Assembly (NCBI GenBank): GCA_013398175.1
Contig: VZRZ01001998.1
Span: 2,254,032 to 2,318,031, forward strand
Length of the DNA stretch: 64,000 nucleotides
Direction of reading: 5' to 3'
From: Climacteris rufus
Taxonomy: Eukaryota > Chordata > Aves > Passeriformes > Climacteridae
Part shown: one piece after another, positions 23,009-35,600 of the stretch
Layout of the letters: every line of letters begins with the position of its first letter
Position numbering within the stretch: position 1 is the stretch's first letter
Notes under the pieces: model-generated
Database searches by the model: none
What the model saw: the letters and a program-made list of their open reading frames with translations, nothing else
What the model was told of the DNA's origin: nothing
Position numbers and translations under genes: made by a program

Positions 23009-24640
23009 CTGAAGGGAAGGCACAGAGGTATGGTTTTGTCTCCTAGTAATTTCATGTCACAGTTTGTCCCTGTAAATGAAATACCAAATGGTATTTCTGA
23101 GCAGATGACAGGTCTGGTCCTTCAGGCTTTCTGGGCCTGAAGAAAAATTTACTCATGTCAGTGAAAATCTGCAAAGTGGTTTCTGTGGGGAAGTGGTTGA
23201 GAAAACAGCCTGTGGGGCACTTGCAGATGCTACACTCAACATTTGTACACAAGGTAGGAAAAAATTAGCAGTCACTTAAAAACTGAAAGTTGCAATGGCA
23301 TGGATATTTTTGTTATCAATTTAAATTATTTTCTTCTGCTTTCTTTTTCATTTTTGTGTAAGGAAAAATAACGTGAAATATTTAAAATGTGATTCATTCT
23401 AAAAGAAAAGGATGTGTATATTACTGCACTTGATGTCTTTTTACTGCCTATTATATTGCAGGAACTGGGATATAATCAAAGGACCGTGTGTGTGTAGATG
23501 TGACTTATAAACTTCTGACATTAAACTGTACTATTTTTGTTCCTGCTCTTGTTGTTGAAACAGTTACACAGAATTCCACACACCATCAGTGTGGAAGGCA
23601 CGGAATAATTGCATCAGTCCATCGGGGTGTCCTGCAGAGTCCTGCCTTTTGATGTATTGAGTTACACACTTGACAGAGAGGGGGATATAAAACTGATAAC
23701 TTGGAAATAACCCTAAACAATGAGTTTGAGGGTATTTTTATTCAAGTTCAGCATAAGGGCAAATACTTTGCTTAGGTCAGATTGTGGCCCACCTTGTTGC
23801 CTGATTTTATTTAAAATAATGTCCTTGTGTCCTTGTAAAGAACTGGCCATTAACTGGTATTACCCCATTCTATGGAAAACTGTACTGTGTAATGTAACCT
23901 CAGGAAAAATAAAATCATTTCAGTCCAAATTTAAATGGAATACCTACACATTGGGAATAATGTTTTTATTTTACTTTTTACATAGACTGTTAGCAATTTA
24001 TTTTATTAGCTTGCGTAGTCAAGCTTCTGTTAAAAAAATAACTGATCCAGACTTCTATATAGTTATAATTAGTATTGTGCTAAGCTGAAGGCGGTTGTAT
24101 TCAACTGTGTCTTACAATTCACAAGCTTCTCAAAATTAGTAAATTCCTGATCAATAGCAAGAAGCTATGAAAAAGAAAATATAAGAACAGAGTTTTTCAC
24201 TTGTCAGTGTTATGGAATTAACTTAAAAATCAAAATGTTTTTAGTAAATTATTAAAATTATTTTTTTAGTAATTCATGAGTAAAAGTTAAGATGTTTTAA
24301 TTAAGTCTCTAACTACGAATTCTGATATTCTAGGTGGTGATCTATGAAGAAATTAAAACAATACATTTAAGGGATTAATAACTGAGAAGTCAGAGGGAAA
24401 TTGTCATCCAACTGAAAACTTTCTGATAGGATCCTAATGTAATTGGTTCTTTGTCCTTCAGTGCTTGACATATTATCAATGAGCTTGAAGAAAACACCAA
24501 ATCATCCAAGATAATTACCGTGGATTACACAAAGACAGATAACGAAGGGGCCAGGTCACTGATCCAGACAGCTGAGGTGAATTCAAACAAATGCTATATA
24601 TTTCAATACAGCCAGATTAAAAAAGAACAAAATCCATGGA
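23009..24640. other. AT-rich DNA between candidate exons and GC island
   Basis: No feature is supported. A minus-strand frame at 23052-23252 follows a weaker 'ttttcttcag' acceptor-like site, and a plus-strand frame at 23720-24088 is open for 122 codons in AT-rich DNA. Both are within chance expectation. Confidence 0.5.
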
Positions 24641-24649
24641 TTTAGGCCC

Positions 24650-25450
24650 AAAAATAAAGGTGGCACTGGCAGCAGAAATAAAACGTGAGGTGGTTGGGAA
24701 CATGGTGGGTGGATGGAGGAGCCTGAGCTGGCACGGCCGCCTCACTTGTGCTGGCGGTGATGGGATCCTGCACTCACCTGTGGCAGCATCAGGAACTCTG
24801 CCCGGCAGCTGAGGGCCGCTCCCTGGAGCACCTGAGCAGGGTGTGGGTGGTGCTGGGAGGGCACAGTGGGAGTCCTCCCAGCCCTCCTGCCTTCCTGGGA
24901 TGGGAGGGCACGGCTGCGGCCTGAGCCAGCTGCTCGCTGCCTGTTCTTTGGAGAGGAATCCCGGTGCTCGGGAGAGGCTCTGTGCTCCAGGGACAGGTAA
25001 GGGGAGTGCGGGCTCCAGCGCCCGGTGCTGCCTCGGCTCTGTGCCTTTGTGAGGTCAGTTCTGGTACAGTCTATCGAGTTTTTTGCTGGACTTAATTTGA
25101 TTTTGTTGTTTGCCAATCAGCCTGTTTCCCAGAGGGCTCCTTTACAGCCCCTTTCCCAGGGCTGTGTGCCATTTGGATGCCTGTGGAGCATCCTCGTGCC
25201 CCTCAACCTGTGTTCTTACCACTTAACAAGTATGTCTGGGAGCCGTGGTCCTCACCACTTGCAGCTGAGCCTCTGTGGGTCACCACCTTCAGCCTTTGCT
25301 GGGCCCTTCCATCCTGTTTGTTTTGGCACTGCCTCCTGTTGTCTTTCTCAGCTAATAAAACAATAGAGAGTTTTGAGGATGAGATCCCGCTAGCCAGCTT
25401 TTATCTTCATTTTAGAAGACAGGAGGGAAGCTCTCACCTCCTCGAGTAAG
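24650..25450. promoter_or_regulatory. GC-rich island, possible bidirectional promoter
   Basis: A block of about 800 bases is GC-rich with a moderate number of CpG dinucleotides, most dense between 24740 and 25060, and is bordered by AT-rich DNA on both sides. A CCAAT box in good context ('gccaatcag', 25112-25120) lies in it, and a consensus donor sits at 24997. Counted sample lines show C above G on the left side of the block (10021: 15 versus 11; 15001: 15 versus 11) and G above C on the right (35041: 15 versus 6; 45001: 19 versus 9), the pattern expected of divergent transcription. An AATAAA at 25354 near the right edge leaves open the alternative that this is a decayed LTR. Confidence 0.35.
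24900..24996 (+). CDS. Candidate first coding exon
   Basis: An ATG at 24900 has G at -3 and G at +4 and opens a frame of 32 codons plus one base that runs into CAG|GTAAGG at 24994-25002, a near-perfect vertebrate donor. The peptide begins MGGHGCGLSQLLAACSLERN. It lies within the densest CpG part of the island, as a first exon would. Against it: GC-rich DNA easily gives open frames, an upstream ATG in the same frame exists at 24843, and no downstream plus-strand exon could be assigned. The donor alone could equally belong to a non-coding first exon. Confidence 0.2.
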
Positions 25451-28435
25451 GCTGCAAATGAAATGGCAATACTCACCTCTAATTGAGTGTGGCTAGTTCT
25501 GTGCCACTGTTAAATTGTGAGTTTGGTAAAACAGGAGCTCATTTAGAGAGAAGGGCTCTCCTCTGATTCATCATCCACACTACACCGTTTGGGAATGTTC
25601 GCTTTGGAAGAGGGAAAAGAGAAACAAACTCAAGATGGTTTGTTGTGATAGCCAGCATGTTGTGGAATCATTGTCATTTTCCTTGAATTTTAATGGAAAA
25701 CTGAGATACTTGCAATTTGTACCTCCCTTACTATGGGCAATTACAGCTTTCTCAAGTTTGGGTGTCATTTGTGGCTGATAGCACTGTTTGAGAGGTTGAC
25801 AAATAAAGGAATTAGTTCAGTTGAAATGGGAGTTAGTAATTTTTAATTAGAATTTATATTTTTCTTTTTTTAAGTATTCTTAGGTAATGTTTTGGTGCTT
25901 TTCCTTGTATTACATGTTCTCCAGCGTCAAAATGTCTTTGTTTTCTTTTTCCTGTTCATGCTGTTTGTCAAACATGTAAACCACTCCTTTAGTTTTCCCG
26001 ATGTTAACTCACTAAAAATGCTATTGTATTGTTAATTATACACAAAGCTATTATTTTTTATTGGATGTTTATATATTTATGCCTTTTACTGTATATTTCA
26101 ATGATGTTGAATTTGGTAGGCTTTAAACAGGTCCCTGCATTTAAGTGTAAATGGTGGGTGTGTCTGAATGAGGAGTAATGGCTCAGTGAAATTTAATGAT
26201 AAAGTTGAAGATTTTGGCCACTAAAGTCTCAGAAGTAAGAGAAGTTAAAAGAGGCTTATTGACTAGAAAACAAAGCTTAAAAGTTGAGGGTTTTTATGAT
26301 ACTGGTGAATTTTACAAATCTGTGATCTTGGCTGCTTCTTTTTGTTGGAGCTGATAATTAATATTACTTTATGCTGAACAGGTGAGATAATTTAACATCA
26401 TGAGCAAGAGGTGTGGAGGGGAACAGCAAATGTCTGATGGTGGAAAGTGAGGTGTATGTGATGGGGGGGAGGTCAGGCAACTGTAACAGTTCCTATTCTA
26501 AAACATAAGGATTTAATTTAATCCCTCTGTGTGCGTGCATCAAATTGTATGTTGAATATGTAATTAAGAAGTTTTTAAATGAACCTCTCAGTGTGCAGGG
26601 TAATATGGCCATAAATCCATGGCTTGCAGAAGCTGTGGATATGAACCAAAATCCTGTCCAGATGACAATGGTCATCAAACTCCTATTAAATCCAAGGTAT
26701 AGTGTTCAAGGTATTGTCCAGCATTATTCATAAATAAATCACATTCTCATTATAAATACTCATTTTAAATAATTTTTATTTGGGATCTTTGTCACTCTCC
26801 TATAAAATTGATCTATTTCTGGTTATTCTTGCATTGTGCTCCCCTGGTTTCTAATCTATTTTTTTCAAACAAAGAAATTTCAAAATTGTATCACAAATGT
26901 TCTTTCCTTTTATTAAGAATTTGGTAACCAAATATTCAAGTTGAAAGAAGATTATAGTTGTTTCTGTAACAGATCTTTCTCCTGCACATCTCTGTAGGGT
27001 ATATCATTAAAATGTTATGTTCCTTTTTGTTTTCCATCACTGTCGCCTACATAGTAGAGTGAGCCCTCTCTGCATGTAAATTGTAAACCTTCTTGCTTAA
27101 TGCTGACTGTCCCTGCTTTGTAATTTAGGTGAATATTGTCACTACAGTCCAGGTTGCACTGTATAAATTTTAAGAGATACTGAAAAGAATAGTATTCATA
27201 TCCATTTCCATTCTTGTGGCACTCCTGTACTTGCTGCACTTCTTCGAAACTATTCCCACTTGCAAGTCTCCTTTGATTTCAAATCTGCTTTTATTAATCT
27301 ACTCCAGTAACTCAGATATTTTAAGCCAACTTTGTAGATTTGCTCTTTATAATGGGCTGCCTCTAAAGCTTTGCAAAAGTGTGGATAAACTGTATTACTT
27401 CTCTAGCATCTTTCTTGTAAAATGACTCTTTTTCCTTAAGTTTCCAAAATGTCTTTGTTAATATCCTTTATTAATGACTGAGGCAATTGAACGATTTGAG
27501 AGGCAAGGTTATTGTATTCCAACAGCCATACAGAATGTTGTAAAGGCTGGGAAACCACAGGGAGGCCTGGAGAAGAGCTTTGGTCGGGGAGTTGTATTTC
27601 AGTGAGGAAGATTCCTCCTGCTGGGAGGTTGGTTTGTGTGAAGACAGAGATTACCTGTGTGTCTGAAGGAATCTGTCTGGGACCCACAGAATTTAAGTGC
27701 TCTTCTGTTTCTTGTTTTGGTAGTCTCGCTGTGACTATGGGCTCTGTTAGTCACCACCTTCTCTACTGATAACACAGAAAAAATGAGCCAGGTCCATAAT
27801 GGACACTTTGTGCTTTCTTTCATTTCTACACTCTTTTGGTACCTGGATATCCTCAACAGCCTTTCTTTTACAACTGACCTGTTCTTGTGTTACTACAATA
27901 ACTGTGCTTTGAAATGGTCTTTGTAGATTCACACACTTTTTCTACCTAAGGAATTAATTGATTTGCATATCTAATGATATTTTAACAGGATACACACCTA
28001 CTTGATCTCATTTTCATTCCTTGTTGCAAGTAATTATTTAACAGAAAATACTGTAGAAAAGCTGAAATGTGCAAGCAGTAGAATGGCTAGTCAGCTGCAG
28101 TTGGTACTGTATAATTTGAAAATAGCGTTTCTGTTTAAAATTTCAGACTGGCTCTGCATCCTCAGTGATTCTGTGGGCTAAATCCTAATTTGAGATATTA
28201 TCAGTGGTGTGTGAGTCATGCCTTCCTCTTTCTCTTGGCGAATGATGACGAGTGTGTTAAAGATCCTTGTCAGGATAAATTATAATGCTTGGAATTTGTT
28301 TTCCTGTCCAGTTATGTAATTTATATTCGTTTTCTGATTGATCAAGTGTCTGTTCTTAAAAGTATGCTAAGAGTTTCCTTATGCTCCTTTTGAACCCTAC
28401 CAAAGAGCTCCAAGTTAAAATCCTTGTAATGGAAA
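25451..28435. other. Intron-like DNA without firm features
   Basis: No gene is supported. The part at 27440-27780 is less AT-rich and carries overlapping frames on both strands. Its texture suggests an old, unrecognised repeat, but I could not match it to a family. The rest is T- and G-leaning intron-like sequence. Confidence 0.5.
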
Positions 28436-28439
28436 CTGA

Positions 28440-28986
28440 TACAGGCTTAAACTGAAGCAGATGTTGGTGTGAGAGCCAGTGAAACGAGGAACAGTCCCTG
28501 CTCCATGTTCACTTTGTGTTAAATGGTGCCCTGGAGGCTGCAGCATTCCTCTGCTTCGTGTCAGGACCAAGGCTGCGCTAATGGGCCTTAATTGCTCTGA
28601 CCAGAATAACCTGGGGCCTCACCCAGGTCCCTGATGGTCTGGGGCTCTTGCCTGTGCTGTGCCACAGAAATACCTGTACCCGACACGTCTTCTGCTGTCT
28701 TGGTTTATTGGGCTGTTTTTCCCAGATGAACCTTGAAGCTGTGTGGGTACCTCATCTCCGGGCTCCAGCAGAAAGCTGTAATTTGTGCGCAGCCTGCACC
28801 CGGTCCTGTCTCTGGCCTTGCCTCTGCTGCTTCTGACTTGCCTGCCTGGACCTTGCCTTGTCTGGACCCCGTGGAAGGTGTCCCTCTCCCAGATGGGTCC
28901 AGTTCAACCCTGTGCCCCCTGTTTGGTGAAGCTGCACTTGCCTGGTTTATCTCTACAACTGGAGAAGCCCATCTTCTTGCCCTTCC
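28440..28986. other. GC-richer block abutting CR1
   Basis: About 550 bases, noticeably richer in G and C than the flanks and poor in CpG, end directly at the CR1 copy starting near 28987. Frames are open in several phases on both strands at 28650-29040, typical of GC-rich non-coding DNA. The CpG loss suggests an old methylated repeat, possibly a decayed LTR or the upstream part of the same CR1 insertion, but no family could be named. Confidence 0.3.
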
Positions 28987-29217
28987 AACTGAAGGAGAGT
29001 AGGGTTAGATTAGACATTGTGAATAAATTCTTCCTGTGAGGATGCAGAGGCCCTGGCACAGGGTGCCCAGAGAAGCTGTGGCTGCCCCATCCCTGGAAGT
29101 GTCCAAGGCCAGGTTGGATGGGGCTTGGAGCAACCTGGGATAGTGGAAGTGGCCCTGCCCAGGGCAGGGGTGGAACTGGATAATCTTTAAGGTCCCTTTA
29201 AACTTTTTATGATTCCC
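28987..29217 (+). mobile_element. CR1 retrotransposon 3' portion
   Basis: Roughly 230 bases of the CR1 3' end in plus orientation. The blocks follow the canonical order: 'gattagacattgtgaataaa', 'ggcacagggtgcccagagaa', 'gctgtggctgccccatccct', 'ggaagtgtccaaggccaggt', 'tggatggggcttggagcaac', then 'taatctttaaggtccctt' and a decayed octamer tail near 29210. It is truncated at the 5' side and carries no reverse-transcriptase sequence that I can see. Confidence 0.95.
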
Positions 29218-32200
29218 TGACAATCCATTTGTAGCTTCAAGTTTGCGATCTCTTGAAAAGTCTGTTTAAAAACATTGTGAAGGTTCTGCCATCTTTCAAA
29301 AGCTCGTGTTGCACAGCTTACGCAAAGAAACTTGTGTTAAAAAAAAAAATCCACTTTATATTTGAAGGAGAAAGCGTTCATGCCAGTGGAGTTCCCACAT
29401 CAGCAATACTGCAGAAACTTAATGGGCAAAGCAAGTGAAATCTGATTAAGGAATGTTTCCCTTAAAGGTAATCTTACAAGCATAAGCAAAATTGACAGTT
29501 GCCATCTGTAATCTGGAACTTCTCTAGATTTCATTTGATTTCTCAAAACCTGTAAATTTTGAATAAAGAGAAAATCTCTGTGGTTCACATAATATGTTTA
29601 GAGACGTGAAATGCCTAGGCAAAAAAAAGCGAGAAAGGAGAAGGGAAGAAAATCAATCATAATGATATTTCCGCATGTAAGAGTAACAAGACCTAGTGAA
29701 AAACTCTAACATGGGATGAGAAATTTCTTTCTACCACTTTTGGGTTGTGTTTAGGATAAAGAACTTGCTTTTGAATAAATTAGTGTGATGAGTGGGAATA
29801 TTTATTCTTAAATTCAATAAAAAGTTAAGAAATAATTAAATGCACATTAATATTAAGCTGTAAAAGCCAACTCTATTTTTAGTGAAAGAACTGGGACTAT
29901 TTTAATGTTTTTGGTTCCTTAACGTGAAATTAAACCAACCTTAAGCTTTATGAGAAATAGGAGTAATTTTGTAGAGTAAGACCCACAGAACTGTTTTGTA
30001 TCTGAACCATTTTGCAGCATTTCTGTGCATATTTGTATCTTGTATTTGTGTCCACTGCACTCCTGTTGTTGCTAAGAGCAGTTCAGGGCACAGTGCTCAT
30101 CCTGCAGGGTGAGGGAAGCAGAGGTTTCATTCCAGTAGTGCTAGTGTGTCAGAGCAGCGGGGAAAAAGGGATGTTTCATGTGCTGTTTCTGAGGTACAAA
30201 ATAGCTTAAAATGGTGTGACAGGAGACAAGAACAAGCTTTTGAAAGCCCTGAAGCAACTGAATGTTTTGTAACAGTAAGGTGGTTGGTTAAAACCTACTG
30301 TTCTGGGGAGGATGTGTGAGCTGATAAAGCTTTGCTACAGAAGTGTGTGCTTTTTTTCTGCTTTTATGGTAGAATCCTTCCATTTGAGTAGTTGGATCTC
30401 TACATGGGAAGAAACAGTGCCCAGTAGGAGAAAAGTAATGGAATTAAAACCTGAAAAATGGGATACAATGTAATGAGTGAAAGACAGGTAGGTGTAGATT
30501 TGTGTTCCCATTTTACCTGCCAAACAAGAGATGCTGAGTATTTCAGTAACAGAGACATGGTTTTATTCATTCACCCTCTAATAAAACAATTCAATGCTGT
30601 CTTCTGAGTTTCTTTTCACAGAAGATGAGGTACAGGAAGAATCCAAATGGGCAGCCTGGCAATCCTTTGAGGTTTCAGTCGTGTGTGCATCCCTCCTGTA
30701 CCACGCACTGTGTTTCATCCTTTGTGTTTCCGTATCACAAAGATCACTATGGGAGCTCTCGGCAGGTGTTCAGCAGTTAGGGAAAAGTTGGGGAAGATTA
30801 GGATTTAAACAAAGAGTGTTTAGCTGATTAGGCTACAGTAGAATATTTTAGACAGCACACACAACAGGGTGCTGCTACAAAGACTGTTACAGTATCAAAC
30901 TAAGAAACAATAAAAGGAACAAGATGATTTAAATAGGGATTAGGGTTTTTTTAGCTCACTGTTAGGGTTTTTTGCGTAAAACTATTTGGTACCTGTGAGT
31001 GCCAAATAAATCTGCATAGCAAAATGTCTAGTGAGTCTCAAAATATTTTTGGCTGTTTTCAGAATTATTTTGCAATTATACTTAAAGTGAGTACTATCTC
31101 ATTGTATATTTCCAGCCTGTTTGCAGTGGATTTTGTTCACCCTTAAGAGGAAGGCAGAGTGATTCTAAACTAGTAGTCATGGCATTTATACACTTCCTAA
31201 AACTTGGTTATAGAGTATGGTCTTCATAAGAATTCTTCCATTTTAGTCCTGTGAGATAACAAGGCCAAATAAATGTGGAACAGTTTTCACTGTTATGCAA
31301 CCTGAATTCCATTTACCTTCATTTAATGGAATCAATCACTTGTGTTTCTTTCTCTGGGTACTTTCTGGTTCTGTTAAGTCAGGCTGCCTTCTGCATAGGG
31401 TTGGGTTGATGAGCAGTGTGTTCCCGTGCTCTGAAGTAGCTGAAATTTTGAAATGTAGTCTTTTTCCACATCAATTTGGTTGACTTAAAAATCTTACCTG
31501 GCCACCAGTTAGAATTTGTGAATCAGTAATATTAGAAAAACAAACAAACAAACCACTATTAAATTTCTGAGTATTTAAGTCGAAAAAGCAAACACTTATC
31601 TCCACAGACTGATTTTCAGCATACTTGAAGGAAGATTGAAGTGCTTATTGCTACAGCTTTGATGGATTTTTTTGTTTTGACATTATTACCTACTGACCCT
31701 CATTTTTATATCAACAGTGTAAACTTTTAATCAAGGCTGAGCTCAAGACAAACAATGAGTCCAGTCATCAGGAGCATGGCTGGGTTCCTGTAAGGAAAGT
31801 AGCAGGCAGACAAGCTGTATTAGTTGCAGGTGTTGTACATTCTTTGTAATGAATGTGTATTTGACAGTGTCATATGCATGGTGCAGAGAAGTGTTTGACT
31901 CTTTTGAGGGATTTCTCCCTTGCTTCTGTACAGAGATGTGTGTAATATTCTTCATATAAATGGTTTGTTATGTATGTGATATTGCACATAATGCCGTGTG
32001 TACTTCTAAAGGTTGGGCTCCTCATTAGAGCTTAAAATTACTTGTGAAAAAACAATCTTGTGTTTATTTTCATTCTTCCACATATTGGTTTTCTCTGCCC
32101 TCAAGATCTTAGTTGGGAAGAGTTTGTGTATAGTCATTGCAGGTTTATGTTCTCTGTTCTATTTAGATATTAGTTAAATTTGTCTTAGGATCTTCAGTCC

Positions 32201-32614
32201 CCTTTTTGAGCCCAAAGGATTCTAGTGTATGAGTCATGTTTAACAGAAAATTCAAGTATTTAAGAGCAGTTTTTCAAAAATTTAGGTGAAGGATATGCTG
32301 CAGTGCTAGTTCACAGAAATAACAAGATTGCTTCGAGAATTGATTGTGATTTAGGATAAACGCTGGCTGATGTTGTGAATGGGATTCCTTGATAAATCAT
32401 TGGCATATGACTGAAAACAATTCACAGAGCCAGGTGGCCACATCTGAGACCACGGACAGCAAGTGGTTGTGCTTTGCTTCATCTGCAAGGAAGGTCAGTT
32501 CTAGGAAAGTCACAGACTGTAGGAAAGGTCTGAGTAAGGAAGAAGAATTCTGAGTGTTTTAGTGACTCTCTCCAAGCCCAATGATCCTACTGAGAGATTG
32601 TGACAAGATTTAAG
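29218..32614. other. T/G-leaning intron-like DNA
   Basis: No gene or mobile element is recognised. A short 'gttaggg' plus T-run motif is duplicated at about 30943-30973, and an (AAAC)4 tract lies at 31536-31553. Open frames are all short. Confidence 0.6.
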
Positions 32615-32636
32615 TGTCTTTAGTGCACTAAAGACA
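32615..32636. repeat. Perfect 22-bp palindrome
   Basis: The half-site 'tgtctttagtg' is followed immediately by its exact reverse complement, with no spacer. A perfect palindrome of this length is unusual in a window of this size. It could bind a symmetric dimeric factor or be chance. No adjacent gene start is apparent. Confidence 0.75.
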
Positions 32637-35600
32637 AGGTCTGAGCTGTATCATATACCTGTCCTTTTATCTTTCTGTGGTAAGACAAACTAGACTTGGA
32701 GCATGTGTGTGGTTGAAATTGTACAACAGAATATGTTTAAGCATGCATGAAGCCCAAGAAGTACTACACCTGTGATCTTATGTGCTCCTTCCATTTTCAC
32801 AGAAGTTTAAAATGTTTTTGGCACCTTTTTAGGACAATGACTACATGCTTTGTTTGTCAGTGGGAGAGGGAGCACAACAGTCCTTCTGGGAAAATTATAC
32901 CATTAGAGCCAAGGGGACTATTAGTGGACAAAGAGACAGAGCCAACATCACAAACTCTTATTTTTGAAATACTGCACAACTGTTGGATTGTAGCTCTGGA
33001 TTTACTGATTGCTGTCTTGACTTCCAATGTAACTGGGAATGGCAAGATAGATATTATATTTATCTCACCTCGAGTATGAATGAGTTAAACAGGTATGTAT
33101 TCCAAGTGTTAATAAAACTGTCTTGCACTATTTGCTTCTTTCTCTTGTAATTACCCCAAGATTTCTTAAATGGAATGAAAGGCATCTTTATTCTGTAGTG
33201 GTAAAAGGAAAATTCCTTTTTGTTTCAGCAGGATAAGAGACCTTTCTCATATCTTTTAAAATGGTTTAAAGTGGAGGATTTTTGTCAGCTGTCAGCTTGA
33301 AAGGTCATGTTTTAGGCAGTCAGTCCTAAGCCCCTTGGATAATGTTTACAGTGCTCTCAAATGACTTAAAATGGACTAAATTGTTTTCAGCCGACAGTAG
33401 TAAAGGTCATGGAGGAAATCTGTTTAGTCAGCCTTGCTTGCTTCCTAAGTACACATAGTAAAAATGTGCCATAAACTGCAGCAAGACAGAAGTTTTAACT
33501 TTAAAAGACACTGGAGGCTGAGAGAATGGAATGTACCTCTTGTGGGTATAAATTGCTTGGCAGAGAATTTGCTAAGCAGGGGTTGCTAGGGCAAACTTTT
33601 GTCCAGTCACTGCCAGATTCTGTCTTTTCCTTTTGTGTCTCTTTTCACATTGCAGTTCATTACTTGAAGAATTTGTGGATTTAGGGGCATTTTCTAATCT
33701 CAGTGTGGGTGCTCATAACTTCCAGACACTCTAATGAGAGGCAGACACACTCTTAAGGTGATGGGAAGGTGGAGCAGACAAAAGATTGTACCTCAGCGTT
33801 GAATATTCTGAAACTTCTTTTCAGCCCTCATTTGCCCCCAGAATGTTGTACTGTTCCCCTCTGTGCAGCACCTCGCTCAATGTCACCGTGTTGATTACAG
33901 TGACAGTTTGTGCTGTGTAAGATATTGTGAGATATAGTGATCAAATGGTCTTATTAGAGAAAACAAAAATAAATTACTGTCTCCCATTTGTCGTGATAGC
34001 GAAAAAGTTTAGAAGCTCAGACTGAGCTGATTCCAGGCAGCTTCTGCTGCATTTGCCAAGACTGAAAATGGGCTCTTAAATGGGGTTTATGGCTCTTTGT
34101 TAGTGAGTACTTCGTGGTGGTGTTGTGTATTTTATCTAAGGTGTCTCACAGTCGAAACTTATCCTCTCTACACTTTAAAGAACAGAATGTGATTCTGCCA
34201 GGTCGCATGGATTCTTGTTGTAATCTTTGATTTAGGCAATCTCAGGGATGGATTCTTAAGCCTGAAGTTCATCCACTGCAGGACCCGTGAAAAAGAAAGG
34301 GGGAAGTGGCAGGTTGGCATGTTCCTGCTAGCTCAAGTCGCAGCTACATGTGTGATAGCTGTCTTGGTTCATTCCCCCCTCCCTGCATCGTGAATGCCTT
34401 GCAAAGCTGCATTTTGTTGTTGCATAGTGCCAAATCACATAAAGAAACGCAAATTTAAGATGAAGAGCAAGAAAAAGTTTTGCATGAATTGAAAGGTTAA
34501 TTGGTCTATTCACTGCTGAAAAATATTGGTGGATCTTTTCTTAGTTTGATTCTTCTGTAATCCAGATGACCAATATTTGCTAATTTCTTACGGGGAAAAA
34601 CAGTCTTATGCTTGGCTGTAACTGACATCGACTTTCCCTTTGAAAAGGGTAACGTCTTTATCCACACACGTTGCAGGAAACCTTGCTGGGGCTCTGGAGA
34701 CAGTCAGGGATGATTCAAAGGGACCCCTCCCTCCCTCCTGCACTCTGCAGGTACGAAGTGCCAGTGTCTGACTGAAGAGAGCATCGTGCAGAGCAGGAGG
34801 CTGCCACCACATCCCACAGCAGTCCCTGGCACTGGGTTTGCAGCATCTTTGTGTATGCAGAAGTGGGGGGAACCAGCCCTATTCAAGATTGAACAGTTTG
34901 TTATAAAGAATTTTTTTCCCAGTATGAAGCCTAATGGTTGTATTTATTGTTTTGGCTGATGGATGAGCATTGACTTGTAAAAGTCTTCCTTCATCTTGTA
35001 ATTCAAGCCCCAGCAAATGCTGTGATTCTGTATGCTTAAATCTTGGAGTAGTTGATCACAGTTCTGAGGAAAGGAGGTCTTAAAATTAATGTGATTTCTT
35101 CCCATGCTGAACTGAGATTTTTTCTTTTCTTATATGGACTATTCACAAGAATTATGGTCCCATAGAGAGCATTTACCTTCTTCAATGAAGGTAAATTTTA
35201 CTCTTGTGCCCTAGGTCTTGATGGCCCTGACCAGCCAGGTCTGGATGTTCTGTGTAACTTTGTAGCCTTGAGAGTCTGACAGTTGAACGATTTGATAGAC
35301 AGACGGATGTAAACACTTTCCTGTGACAGAAGAAGCCTTCAAAGTTCCTATTTTACTTTATTTTTGTATTGAATATGTTTAAAACCCAGTGTATTATAGC
35401 TGTTGCTTTTATTGCTTTTTAAAAAAATTATTATTAGTTTAAGATGGATTCTAATTCTACTGCTTTGGATCAGGTTTCTCATGGCGTTTGCTGCTGATTC
35501 TTTCTCATTGTTATTGTCAGTCCAACCTTCCAAGAAATGTATTCTCTAAATTATAACAAATGCTTAACAATTAGTTTGCCTTCCAGTGCCTGATATTATA

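Noticed and set aside
28733..29039. Overlapping plus-strand frames near 28.8-29.0 kb
   Set aside because: They run through GC-rich non-coding sequence into the CR1 tail.
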